Below are positions 23,350 through 29,787 of a stretch of 32,869 bases of DNA, piece after piece. The position numbers were made by a program, and so were the translations under genes. The stretch lies in IMG/VR virus record IMGVR_UViG_3300030390_001658, positions 445 to 33,313 of that record, one strand, 5' to 3'. The stretch comes from a virus. The notes beneath the pieces are model-generated. The model was not told the DNA's origin. It saw only the letters and a list, made by a program, of their open reading frames with translations, and did no database searches. Each line of letters opens with the position of its first letter. Position 1 is the stretch's first letter.

Positions 23350-23720
23350 AGTATTATTAATTTTAATTCAATTCTTGGGTTGCTTCGATCGACCCCTTTT
23401 TTCATATTTAATTCGTAACAAAGATTGTCATTCTTAATTGCGCCTTCATTCTGTAAGGAATCAAGAATTGCTTTTGCTGAATTGTCCAAATCAGAAGCCG
23501 AAGTTTTAAAATAAACAAATAAGTCTAACCTGAAGGGCTTGCATATATTTGCACTTTTCAATTCTTTACTGTAACATGATCGCGCAAAGATTTCAAACAT
23601 TCGCACCTTTTCAGATTTTGCAAGCCCCGCTTTGTAACCGTTCGGGGTTTTTCTTCTTATTATTTTATAAGTATTAGATTTTGAAGGCGCGTTTGCGTGA
23701 ATTGTTGCTTTGTATATCAT
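23346..23720 (-). CDS. rusA: RusA-family Holliday junction resolvase, 124 aa
   Basis: RusA dimers cut four-way DNA junctions during recombination and before packaging. The signature SDLDNSAKAILDSLQ...AIKND is present. D77, D79, K83 and D98 reproduce the spacing of the E. coli RusA residues D70, D72, K76 and D91, so the enzyme is probably active. The N-terminal part (IHANAPSKSNTYKI) corresponds to the first strands of the RusA fold, and the length is typical. It lies with an annealing protein and a ssDNA-binding-like protein in one operon, forming a compact recombination set. Confidence 0.92.
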   Translation of the reverse strand: MIYKATIHANAPSKSNTYKIIRRKTPNGYKAGLAKSEKVRMFEIFARSCYSKELKSANICKPFRLDLFVYFKTSASDLDNSAKAILDSLQNEGAIKNDNLCYELNMKKGVDRSNPRIELKLIIL

Positions 23721-23729
23721 TTAAGTAAA

Positions 23730-24152
23730 TTAAAAAGGAAAGAAGTCTGAAATTTTAGTTTTTGAAACGCTTAAAACTTCCCAGTTAACAACAGAATCTT
23801 CAAACCTTGTTTCAATTTTTTCAAAAGCTTCTTTTGTTTCGTTGGCCTGTACAAGATAAACTTCATTTACAGGCTTTCCTTTTTCTGCTTCAGCATCTTC
23901 TGAAACAAAAGAAACTTTAACTTTGAAGAAATTGCTTTTTGATTCGTCAATAATTACGCTTTGAATATTCATTTTATCGCATTTTATAAGCTCGTATTCT
24001 GCAATATATTCTTCAAGTATTGTTTGAAGCCTTGTTTCTGCTTCAATGAAGGAAAGCGAATTTAAAACGTATTCTTCCGTGGCGCTTTTTATTGTGCCAT
24101 CTTCTGCGCTTTGCTTCAGATATTTAATTTTAGTTAAAAAGTATTGATTCAT
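23730..24152 (-). CDS. DUF4494 family protein, 140 aa
   Basis: The protein has the characteristic pattern of DUF4494, a family I know from Bacteroidota genomes and their phages: a first strand YFLTKIKYLKQSAEDGTIKS, EEYVLNSLSFIEAETRLQTI, FFKVKVSFVSEDAEAEKGKP, VYLVQANETKEA, and WEVLSVSKTKISDFFPF at the C-terminus. Its function is unknown. Here it lies between Gp157-like and RusA genes in the early recombination/replication operon, which suggests a link to DNA metabolism. The length is as expected for the family. Confidence 0.9.
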   Translation of the reverse strand: MNQYFLTKIKYLKQSAEDGTIKSATEEYVLNSLSFIEAETRLQTILEEYIAEYELIKCDKMNIQSVIIDESKSNFFKVKVSFVSEDAEAEKGKPVNEVYLVQANETKEAFEKIETRFEDSVVNWEVLSVSKTKISDFFPF

Positions 24153-24154
24153 AA

Positions 24155-24487
24155 TTAATTTTTTAAATCTTGGTGATATTGTTTAAATGATCTTTCTTTC
24201 AATTCGTAAATTCTTCCTTCTGAACCGCTCATTATTAATTTAAACTTTTCAGTGTTTTTTTTAAAGAACTTAACGCAACACTGTGATAAATCCCTTGTAT
24301 AATAATCGCGCCCCGTTTCCCTTTTAAAAAGATTTTCTTTGGCTGTTTCTTGGTCTTTATCAGATAAGATCGCAAAATAATCATTTGAAACCCTATCAAC
24401 CCCCTTGTTTTTAAGTTTTTGGTGTGAAACTCCAATTGAAAAACAAATTTCATTTTGTATTAATTTTCTTATTATTTCCTTACTCAT
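24155..24487 (-). CDS. Uncharacterised early protein, 110 aa
   Basis: A basic, mixed alpha/beta protein with two adjacent Cys (SQCCVKFFKKN) and a conserved-looking YTRDL segment. It begins 5 bases after the Gp157-like gene and ends 3 bases before the DUF4494 gene, so it belongs to the same operon. I recognise no family; the location suggests a helper in recombination or replication. Another frame that is open inside it looks like a shadow. Confidence 0.65.
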   Translation of the reverse strand: MSKEIIRKLIQNEICFSIGVSHQKLKNKGVDRVSNDYFAILSDKDQETAKENLFKRETGRDYYTRDLSQCCVKFFKKNTEKFKLIMSGSEGRIYELKERSFKQYHQDLKN

Positions 24488-24491
24488 TTTT

Positions 24492-24989
24492 TTATTTTAT
24501 TGATAGTGAATAATTAGTTGTTAAAGTTGCCCCTGTTACTTCTTCACCTGAAGAAATGGCTTCTTTTATTGCTTTCTTATCAGGTGATTTTGTTAACTTT
24601 TCAATAATAAACGCTTCAGGTAATAAATCAGAATCTTCAACAGTAACTGAAGTTGATTTTCTTTTTTTGAACGTATGTAAGCCAACAATTAAACCTTTCT
24701 TTTCATCACCGAACAAATTAACCGCGTTTAAAAGCCTTCCTTTTAAATTTAGTATCAATGTATTGCTACGCTTTTTCATTGCTGTTAAACGCTTAATTTC
24801 GTCGTCTATTGAAGTGATTGTTCCTTCTTCTTTCTTAATTATTGAATAGTAAGCAATTGATTTGCTTTCAAGTTGCCCTTCAGCAATTTCAAGCTGTTCA
24901 GATTGTTCTTCTGTGATTTCGCCTTCAGCTTCTTCGATTTGATAAAATAGGTTTAATAAATCGTTTTGAATTTCGTAAAGAGTTGCCAT
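24492..24989 (-). CDS. Gp157-like protein (siphovirus Gp157 family), 165 aa
   Basis: The N-terminal half is a long acidic coiled coil (ALYEIQNDLLNLFYQIEEAE-like start, then EEQSEQLEIAEGQLESKS, residues 2-60). It is followed by the conserved DDEIKRLTAMKKRSNTLI and a C-terminal beta part with LHTFKKRKSTSVTV, PEAFIIEKLTKSPDKKAIKEAI and GATLTTNYSLSIK. This order matches the Gp157 family (PF05565), first noted in Streptococcus thermophilus phages and common beside single-strand annealing proteins. The biochemical role is not settled; a function in phage recombination or replication is usual. Confidence 0.88.
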   Translation of the reverse strand: MATLYEIQNDLLNLFYQIEEAEGEITEEQSEQLEIAEGQLESKSIAYYSIIKKEEGTITSIDDEIKRLTAMKKRSNTLILNLKGRLLNAVNLFGDEKKGLIVGLHTFKKRKSTSVTVEDSDLLPEAFIIEKLTKSPDKKAIKEAISSGEEVTGATLTTNYSLSIK

Positions 24990-25001
24990 TTTGTTTTAGT
25001 T

Positions 25002-25121
25002 TTAATTGTTTATAGTTTGTTTTTTGATAAGCTTAATTTCTTCAAAAATATCTTTTAAAATAATATCAAATTTCCCTTTAACTTTAAGCCTTAAAATTGC
25101 TTCAATAATTAATTGTTTCAT
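25002..25121 (-). CDS. Very small helical protein, 39 aa
   Basis: An ATG at 25121 opens 39 codons filling the space between two operon genes. The product is an amphipathic, basic helix (MKQLIIEAILRLKVKGKFDI and then KDIFEEIKLIKKQ). The hydrophobic spacing is compatible with a single coiled-coil or peptide that binds a protein partner. There is no recognised family, and the small size makes the call uncertain. Confidence 0.5.
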   Translation of the reverse strand: MKQLIIEAILRLKVKGKFDIILKDIFEEIKLIKKQTINN

Positions 25122-25140
25122 TCTGTTTTTGTTTAATAAA

Positions 25141-25371
25141 TTAATCCAGTTCTTTCAATTCTTCTTTTAACTGTTCGTATTGTTCACGCGCTTTTGTTAG
25201 TTGCTTAATTAAACGCTCTTTTTCTGTTGAAACTCTTTTGAATTCAAAAATGATTCCTGAATAACTTGAAGATTCTATTGAAAAGGAATTAAACCCTTGC
25301 TTCTTTGCTATTAAACAGGCGTTAATTAATTCGTGAATGTTATCTTTGTTTTGTTGTGCTTTGAATTCCAT
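25141..25371 (-). CDS. Small coiled-coil protein, 76 aa
   Basis: The first half has a mixed alpha/beta pattern (INACLIAKKQGFNSFSIESS) and the second half is a charged coiled coil (STEKERLIKQLTKAREQYEQ). The start follows a leader TTTACAAAATG lacking an SD motif. It is located between the ssDNA-binding-like protein and the Gp157-like gene in the early operon. No family is recognised. Confidence 0.65.
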   Translation of the reverse strand: MEFKAQQNKDNIHELINACLIAKKQGFNSFSIESSSYSGIIFEFKRVSTEKERLIKQLTKAREQYEQLKEELKELD

Positions 25372-25414
25372 TTTGTAAAGTTTAAAGGGGCTGAATTAAT
25401 CAACCCCTGATTAA

Positions 25415-25762
25415 TTAGAAAGGCAAATCATTTGCTGAATCGTCAATTGCAATTGTTTCAGGTTGTGCAATTGATCCTGAAGAAGGTATTAAATCAATTT
25501 TCCAAGCTTCAAGCGTGTTGAAATATTTAACTTCACCCTGTGGGCTTGTCCAATCGCGCCCCCTTAAATTAAAGTTAACCTTTACAGAATCACCAAGTTT
25601 AAAAACATCTAGTAAATCGCATTTATCTTGCGTTAATTGAAAGCTTACCTTTTGCGGGTATTGGCTTGAATCTTCAATTACAAATTCTCTTTTTGTAAAT
25701 TTTGCGCTGATTGTTTCAGCGTCTTTTAAGACTATTAAAGTCCCTTCGTGTTGTAGCACCAT
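25415..25762 (-). CDS. DUF3127 ssDNA-binding-like protein with SSB tail, 115 aa
   Basis: The protein has an OB-fold-like pattern of DUF3127 (FTKREFVIEDSSQYPQKVSF, then KLGDSVKVNFNLRGRDWTSP and LEAWKIDLI), a family of Bacteroidota. Its C-terminus DDSANDLPF (107-115) is the acidic tip typical of bacterial SSB proteins, which docks partner enzymes. It probably coats single-stranded DNA for the adjacent annealing protein and substitutes for a phage SSB. It starts 11 bases after the annealing protein gene. Confidence 0.85.
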   Translation of the reverse strand: MVLQHEGTLIVLKDAETISAKFTKREFVIEDSSQYPQKVSFQLTQDKCDLLDVFKLGDSVKVNFNLRGRDWTSPQGEVKYFNTLEAWKIDLIPSSGSIAQPETIAIDDSANDLPF

Positions 25763-25773
25763 AGTTGTAAAAT

Positions 25774-26340
25774 TTAATTGTTTGATTTTAAATTATTATA
25801 TATTTCTTGAAGTTCTTCTTTCTGTTCTTCTTTTTCAAATTTGTATTTATAAAAAACTTTTTCAATTTGACCTTCATTTAACGCCTTGCACTTTTCAAAA
25901 ATGTCATCAGTCATTAAAATTTGAACAATTTCCCCTTCAGGTAAATCTTCACCCGCATATATGTACAATCCTAACCCGTGCAATGCTAAAGCTTTTGTTG
26001 TGCTTCTTTGTATTGCTTTATTTACGTCAAAACTTGTAATATTATCAAGAGGAATTGATTTGTTTTTAAAATCCATTATCGGCAAATAATCAATGTGTTC
26101 AATGTTTTCAATAGTGATTCCAATTTTCACCCAACAACTTTTGCCGTCTGTAAAATAATTACATTGATTTACATTTTCATAAACTTTTCTTTCAACATTA
26201 GGATAATTTTTTTTGACTTCAGCCCAAGCCCAAGCCCATGACAAATATGTTAAATTTCCTTTTTTTTCTGTTTTGTCGTTTACATTAATACTGCTAAGAG
26301 TATCAAAAACCGTTTTTTTTAGTTTTGTTTTGCTTTCCAT
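25774..26340 (-). CDS. Single-strand annealing protein, DUF1071/Sak3-like, 188 aa
   Basis: The hallmark is INVNDKTEKKGNLTYLSW with AWAWAEVKK (residues 18-44), followed by a beta-rich body, the LPIMDFKNKSIPLD segment, SFDVNKAIQRSTTKALALHG and LGLYIYAGEDLPEG (about 104-137). These define the DUF1071 family of phage recombinases (Sak3-like). The protein should anneal complementary single strands during phage recombination and concatemer formation, working with the DUF3127 protein and RusA. The C-terminal 50 residues are a charged helical region. Confidence 0.9.
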   Translation of the reverse strand: MESKTKLKKTVFDTLSSINVNDKTEKKGNLTYLSWAWAWAEVKKNYPNVERKVYENVNQCNYFTDGKSCWVKIGITIENIEHIDYLPIMDFKNKSIPLDNITSFDVNKAIQRSTTKALALHGLGLYIYAGEDLPEGEIVQILMTDDIFEKCKALNEGQIEKVFYKYKFEKEEQKEELQEIYNNLKSNN

Positions 26341-26344
26341 TTTG

Positions 26345-26767
26345 TTAGTTGTTTTTGTTTGTTAGTCTATATAAATAAGCCCCGCAATCAATTAAAAAGG
26401 GGCTTTCTTCGGCTTCTAATAAATCAACTACTTGATTAAGTTTCAAAGTATAAAGCCCGTTTAAGTCGTCGATAAAATCAAGCCCTGTTAAGTATTCTTT
26501 TTTAGTTGCAATTTTGTAAATGCTTAAAAAATCTTGGTAATCTAAGTTTTCACGCTCCAAAGTTCTAAACAAAGAAGTCTGCGATTTTCCCAACTGTTCC
26601 GCAATTGTTCCCAGTGAGTAACCGTTTATTTTTATAAAAAAGTGAATTATATCTTTTTGATTCTTTGCCTGAAGTTCTAACTTTTTGATCTTACCGCTTG
26701 AAGTTTTTACTTCATAACTTTTAAAATCAGCCCGCAAGAACTTTGATTTTTTGATAAATTTTTTCAT
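26345..26767 (-). CDS. Helix-turn-helix transcription regulator, 140 aa
   Basis: I choose the ATG at 26767 (MKKFIKKSKF), since the upstream ATG at 26800 lies inside promoter P1. A HTH region is visible at about residues 35-80 (NQKDIIHFFIKINGYSLGTI, then AEQLGKSQTSLFRTLERE), XRE-like in arrangement. The rest contains helical and aromatic segments with no enzyme motif. It is the first gene behind P1 and is a natural candidate to bind the operator-like box present at P1 and P2, giving autoregulation and coordinated control of the middle genes. It ends 4 bases before the annealing protein gene. Confidence 0.78.
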   Translation of the reverse strand: MKKFIKKSKFLRADFKSYEVKTSSGKIKKLELQAKNQKDIIHFFIKINGYSLGTIAEQLGKSQTSLFRTLERENLDYQDFLSIYKIATKKEYLTGLDFIDDLNGLYTLKLNQVVDLLEAEESPFLIDCGAYLYRLTNKNN

Positions 26768-26781
26768 ATTGTTTCTTTTTG

Positions 26782-26841
26782 TGAAGATACAACCAAACAA
26801 AGGAATAACAATAGAAAAAATGATTTATTTGTTCAATCGGT
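26782..26841 (-). promoter_or_regulatory. Promoter P1 with upstream operator-like box
   Basis: On the minus strand a 27-base box (26841-26815, beginning ACCGATTGAACAAATAAATC) precedes a -33-like TTG (26811-26809), a 19-base spacer and a -7-like TATCTTCA (26789-26782), then the leader ACAAAAAGAAACAAT and ATG at 26767. It is the same arrangement as P2 near 20.9 kb. The promoter follows tandem terminators, so it probably starts the early transcript. Confidence 0.72.
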
Positions 26842-26860
26842 TATAATCAAGAATATTATT

Positions 26861-26890
26861 AAGAAGAAAAAAGCACCCCCGAAGAGGTGC
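26861..26890 (-). terminator. Strong Rho-independent terminator with TTCG loop
   Basis: On the minus strand GCACCTC and GGGGTGC (one T-G pair) form a 7-bp stem closed by a TTCG tetraloop and followed by TTTTTTCTTCTT. It ends the late/lysis transcript directly before promoter P1. Confidence 0.85.
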
Positions 26891-26900
26891 AAAACTAAAC

Positions 26901-26919
26901 AAAAAACGGCTACAAAGCC
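26901..26919 (-). terminator. Second short terminator hairpin in tandem
   Basis: GGCT and AGCC pair around a TTGT loop and are followed by GTTTTTTG on the minus strand. The stem is short, but the T-run and the place between the last lysis gene and the strong terminator make a tandem terminator plausible. Confidence 0.5.
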
Positions 26920-26933
26920 AAAGAAACAAAGCG

Positions 26934-27176
26934 TTAACCCCAAAAACTAAATTTGGTTAAGAGTTTAAAAAGTTTTTCAGCGGTTTCAATTTCCATTGCA
27001 CCAAATGCAACAGAAACAATAATTATAATAGCTGTTATATATCCTAAATTTTTTGAATAATCTTTTACCCCTTCGCCATTATCAGGTGAAGCGGTTGAAT
27101 TCTTAACTGCTGAAGGAACGCCAAAAAGCAACCCATCAACTAAACCTTTTCCAAATCTGAATATTTTCTTTTTCAC
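26934..27176 (-). CDS. Putative holin-like membrane protein, 80 aa
   Basis: A single clear membrane helix (about residues 43-61, LGYITAIIIIVSVAFGAM) follows a basic, glycine-containing N-terminus (MKKKIFRFGKGLVDGLLFGV) that may itself lie along the membrane. The C-terminal part is amphipathic (ETAEKLFKLLTKF). It overlaps the endolysin-like gene by 4 bases, as holins or spanins commonly do. It is the last gene of the late transcript, before tandem terminators. A holin or another lysis membrane protein is likely; the exact type cannot be decided. Confidence 0.7.
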   Translation of the reverse strand: MKKKIFRFGKGLVDGLLFGVPSAVKNSTASPDNGEGVKDYSKNLGYITAIIIIVSVAFGAMEIETAEKLFKLLTKFSFWG

Positions 27177-27601
27177 GGGTTAAATATAACTATTTTATCC
27201 GAACCCGTAAAGGTGCAATCAATATGCAACCAAGTAACGGTTTTATGTGCGTTTTCCATTCGTGTAAGCCCTAATTTAATAAACTCGGCTTCATTCTGTA
27301 GTATATAAGCTTGGACCGCGATAGGATCAATTAATTCAATGTTAAACTTTAAATCCAAACCGCGCCCGAATTTGTGCGCTGAAAAAGAAGCTCCAATTTT
27401 AGTGTCAAAAGGTCGCCACCCTGAAAGGTTATAATTTCCCCCAAGATATTTGTCATTTACGGTTATTGAGCCGAATTGGTCGCGTAACCTTTGCGCAATT
27501 TTAACAATTCTAACATCAATAAAAGTTTTGTAGTTTCGCCCGTGATATTCAATAGGCAATAATTCAATATCAAAAAAATCTTTTGTTATTCTTTGAGCCA
27601 T
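27173..27601 (-). CDS. Endolysin, M15-type D-Ala-D-Ala peptidase, 142 aa
   Basis: It has the zinc ligands of the peptidase M15_3 group: SAHKFGRGLD with H76 and D83, and WLHID with H126. The segment SGWRPFDTKIGASFSAHKFG matches the usual active-site region. The domain fills the whole 142 residues, with no cell-wall binding domain or signal peptide, so release into the periplasm would need a holin. It should cut peptide cross-links in the murein. It overlaps the neighbouring genes on both sides (16 and 4 bases). Confidence 0.88.
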   Translation of the reverse strand: MAQRITKDFFDIELLPIEYHGRNYKTFIDVRIVKIAQRLRDQFGSITVNDKYLGGNYNLSGWRPFDTKIGASFSAHKFGRGLDLKFNIELIDPIAVQAYILQNEAEFIKLGLTRMENAHKTVTWLHIDCTFTGSDKIVIFNP

Positions 27602-27966
27602 TTTCCCGCTTGTTTTTTAGTTTTAAAAAGTTTTATTTCAACTTTGCCTTTAAGATATAAAGTTTTAACTAATAAATTCAGTAAAAATATTTGAATTTTA
27701 TTAATATTTTCATCAACAAAAGCAATCTTTTCAAGTTTACTTTGATTTCCGTTAATGTTTAAATGATCAATGGCTTTTAAATTTGAATTAACGCCCTTCT
27801 TTATGTCAATCATAAAGCGAAAAAAACCCAGTTCAATAAAAGTTTCATTTATTGAAATGATTGAAGCAACTGTTTCACGATTTAAAAAGGAATTTTTTTT
27901 TACTTTAATAATACAATAACCGAAGCTTGGTTTAATAAAAACGCTATGACTATCAAAATTAAGCAC
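27586..27966 (-). CDS. STAS/SpoIIAA-like protein beside the endolysin, 126 aa
   Basis: The start is GTG at 27966. The C-terminal 65 residues follow the pattern of STAS/SEC14 or SpoIIAA-like proteins that I recall from flavobacteria: LEKIAFVDENINKIQIFLL, then KTLYLKGKVEIKLFKTKKQA and GKWLKE at the end. The N-terminal part (ETVASIISINETFIELGFFR) fits the first strands and helix of that fold. I see no clear DSSG phosphorylation motif. Such domains bind lipids or act as partner-switch regulators; in a lysis cassette this is unexpected and could time or localise lysis. Assignment is by pattern only. Confidence 0.55.
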   Translation of the reverse strand: MLNFDSHSVFIKPSFGYCIIKVKKNSFLNRETVASIISINETFIELGFFRFMIDIKKGVNSNLKAIDHLNINGNQSKLEKIAFVDENINKIQIFLLNLLVKTLYLKGKVEIKLFKTKKQAGKWLKE

Positions 27967-28105
27967 TAAAAAAATTAATTGATTTAGAAAATAATATATA
28001 AAACAAAAAAGCCAAAACCAATATTTTGAATATCAACTTAAGCTTCAAATAAAAGTTTTTCCTGTAAACTGATACAATAAATATTACGTATAAAAACGCC
28101 CGCAC
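27959..28105 (-). CDS. Possible small membrane protein with GTG start, 48 aa
   Basis: A GTG at 28105 begins 48 codons right after the holin candidate's stop and ends with an 8-base overlap onto the STAS-like gene. The product is very hydrophobic: AFLYVIFIVSV at the start, a basic middle (YRKNFYLKLK), and a second apolar stretch (IFKILVLAFLFYILFSKS), so one or two membrane helices are likely. It could be another lysis membrane protein. The minus strand here is T-rich, which makes chance hydrophobic frames easy, so the call is tentative. Confidence 0.35.
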   Translation of the reverse strand: MRAFLYVIFIVSVYRKNFYLKLKLIFKILVLAFLFYILFSKSINFFSA

Positions 28106-28108
28106 TTT

Positions 28109-28309
28109 TTATTTCTTTTTTTCAGATTTTTCTTTCTTTATAAAAGTATAAATTGCAATTCCCGCCAAAACTACTGAACCAAGATTTGCAAGGCTTGAAA
28201 GTACAACTGAAACGTCATTAATTTGTAAACCTAAAAAACCAAGCGTAACAGCAAAAAAGCCTTCCTTAAAAAATACTTCATTCAGATTCATATCGTTTTT
28301 ATTATTCAT
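28109..28309 (-). CDS. Holin candidate, 66 aa
   Basis: The protein has two predicted membrane helices (about residues 17-31, GFFAVTLGFLGLQI, and 38-57, LSSLANLGSVVLAGIAIYTF) with a very basic C-terminal end (KKEKSEKKK). This is the pattern of a two-helix (class II-like) holin. An ATG at 28291 (MNLNEVFF) is an alternative start. It lies upstream of the endolysin gene in the late transcript. A 125-base gap with an inverted repeat lies on its upstream side. Confidence 0.65.
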   Translation of the reverse strand: MNNKNDMNLNEVFFKEGFFAVTLGFLGLQINDVSVVLSSLANLGSVVLAGIAIYTFIKKEKSEKKK

Positions 28310-28314
28310 TTTTC

Positions 28315-28428
28315 AGGGGTTTAGTTTTTACAATAGTTATTATTTAATCTTTTAAGGCGTTAATTATACAAAACGTATAACTAAATCAATTAAAAGAAAT
28401 TATTCACTACAAGCAACCCTAAACCCCT
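28315..28428. repeat. Long-range inverted repeat between two late genes
   Basis: AGGGGTTTAG (28315-28324) and CTAAACCCCT (28419-28428) are perfect complements about 94 bases apart in a 125-base noncoding gap. Inside lies a shorter hairpin (TTATAC, AAAAC loop, GTATAA near 28355-28371). The structure could fold in RNA as a stem that spaces the holin start, or act as a terminator/processing site. Confidence 0.55.
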
Positions 28429-28434
28429 TTTTAA

Positions 28435-28635
28435 TTACTCTTTTAATTCAGGTATTGTTTCAACTTCTTCAAATTCCCCCTCTTCATTCAATCCAATGTT
28501 TAGAGCGTTTAAAATCACCCCCATTGCTTGATTTGCTTGCGAAGCTTGCGCGGTTGATTTTATCAGCCCTGAAGCTTGCGATCCTTCGACAATTCCAAAA
28601 ACTATTTTTAAAGAATCGTTTAATTGTTCGTTCAT
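28435..28635 (-). CDS. Small acidic-tailed protein, 66 aa
   Basis: The protein begins with a short helix and continues with a small-residue region (SGLIKSTAQASQANQAMGVI) and a strongly acidic C-terminus (GEFEEVETIPELKE). There is no Cys, no membrane segment and no recognised family. It lies between the fibre genes and the holin candidate, so it may be a fibre-associated or lysis-associated factor. The upstream spacing is 24 bases. Confidence 0.62.
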   Translation of the reverse strand: MNEQLNDSLKIVFGIVEGSQASGLIKSTAQASQANQAMGVILNALNIGLNEEGEFEEVETIPELKE

Positions 28636-28659
28636 TTTTATTTGTTTGCTTTGGGTAAT

Positions 28660-28860
28660 TTACGAATTTTTTTTCTCGTTTTCTAATACAATAAGCCTTT
28701 CATTCATTTCTTCTTCATTCGTAAATTGTTCAACATTTGGTTGCCCAGTTGTTAAGGTATTACCAACCCCAACGTCACCGCTAAATAAAACGCTTAAATC
28801 GTTTGAATAAATTATGTAATAAATTGTTCCGTGTTCGGGTTTAATTGTTGTTGTTGCCAT
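28660..28860 (-). CDS. Small protein behind the receptor-binding candidate, 66 aa
   Basis: A beta-rich N-terminal part (GTIYYIIYSNDLSVLFSGDV) is followed by a variable polar segment and a charged C-terminal helix (EEEMNERLIVLENEKKN). Small genes behind fibre genes often encode fibre assembly chaperones, and the size and position fit, but no family motif is visible. The gene starts 15 bases downstream of the BspA-repeat gene and is a member of the late transcript. Confidence 0.65.
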   Translation of the reverse strand: MATTTIKPEHGTIYYIIYSNDLSVLFSGDVGVGNTLTTGQPNVEQFTNEEEMNERLIVLENEKKNS

Positions 28861-28875
28861 TTTATTATTTATTTT

Positions 28876-29787
28876 TTAAATCCCACCTCCGTCTGTAATC
28901 GTCCAGCCTAAAGTTCCTGTTAAATAGTTTCTAATATCTTCACTTTCACCCCCTATTTCATACCTTGCAGTGCCAAAATGTGCAGGAACATTATTTTGCA
29001 ATGTTTTTGTTGGTGCGCCTGCCGTCCACCCTGTCCAACCAACTAAACCATTTTGATAATTACTATCGTTTAAGTTAGTATTTAAAAATGTGTTAAATAC
29101 GCTTATAAGATTTGAAACATCCCAATTTAAAATTGGCTGATTAAATTGAGTATCTTTTACCATTCTATTAATAGTTGTAGCACTTGAAAAGTCCCATAAA
29201 CTTAAATCAACGTTAAAAGGACTAAGCCTAAAACATGAAGTAAAATCTAAAACGTTTGAAACGTCCCAATTCCCCACAGAATTAGGAAAATTTAAACTTG
29301 TGCAACCGACAAACATTTCGTTAAAACTTAGAACATTACTTAAATTAGGATAATCAGTTGCGCTTATTATAGTTAGATTAGTACACAAACGAAAAGCTCT
29401 AAACATACTGTTTAGTCCTGAATAAGTCCCCCAATTTATAATTTCTATTATTTTATTTGCGTCATATTGGTAAAAGTTATACCTAACAACGCCACTTATA
29501 TATAATATTTTTATTGTATAAACACCGTGCGCGCTATAATTATGAGTAATTAAACCGCCTGAAGTTATATTATTTACAGTCCCATCGCCATAGTCAATTG
29601 TATAATTAACTGTTGGACCAGTTGTTGGCAAATACCTGAATGTAGCTCCACTTCCTAAAGCTGTGTTAATTTTAAAAATAAATTCATTTTCAACATTCGG
29701 CCAAACTTGATCCGAACCAATAAAAACCTTGTTTATTGTTGTCGTTCCTATTTTTGGGTTTGTTATGTCTATTCCTCCAATTTTCAT
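28876..29787 (-). CDS. BspA-repeat tail fibre / receptor-binding protein, 303 aa
   Basis: The N-terminus (GGIDITNPKIGTTTINKVFI and GSDQVWP) resembles the anchor of small fibre proteins in related phages. Residues about 35-100 carry a PKD-like turn (YTIDYGDGT). From about 125 to 235 there are repeats of BspA/DUF285 leucine-rich type, with recurring WDVSN or WDFSS boxes (174-178, 198-202, 222-226) and MF/CF hydrophobic positions. Such repeats bind surfaces and proteins in Bacteroidota and mycoplasmas, so the best guess is host receptor recognition. The ATG lies in a one-base overlap with the upstream fibre gene stop. Confidence 0.82.
   Translation of the reverse strand: MKIGGIDITNPKIGTTTINKVFIGSDQVWPNVENEFIFKINTALGSGATFRYLPTTGPTVNYTIDYGDGTVNNITSGGLITHNYSAHGVYTIKILYISGVVRYNFYQYDANKIIEIINWGTYSGLNSMFRAFRLCTNLTIISATDYPNLSNVLSFNEMFVGCTSLNFPNSVGNWDVSNVLDFTSCFRLSPFNVDLSLWDFSSATTINRMVKDTQFNQPILNWDVSNLISVFNTFLNTNLNDSNYQNGLVGWTGWTAGAPTKTLQNNVPAHFGTARYEIGGESEDIRNYLTGTLGWTITDGGGI

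Noticed and set aside
24235-24453. 72-codon minus-strand frame inside the 110-residue gene
   Set aside because: It lies wholly within a better-supported gene in another frame and shows no independent spacing or coupling signals.
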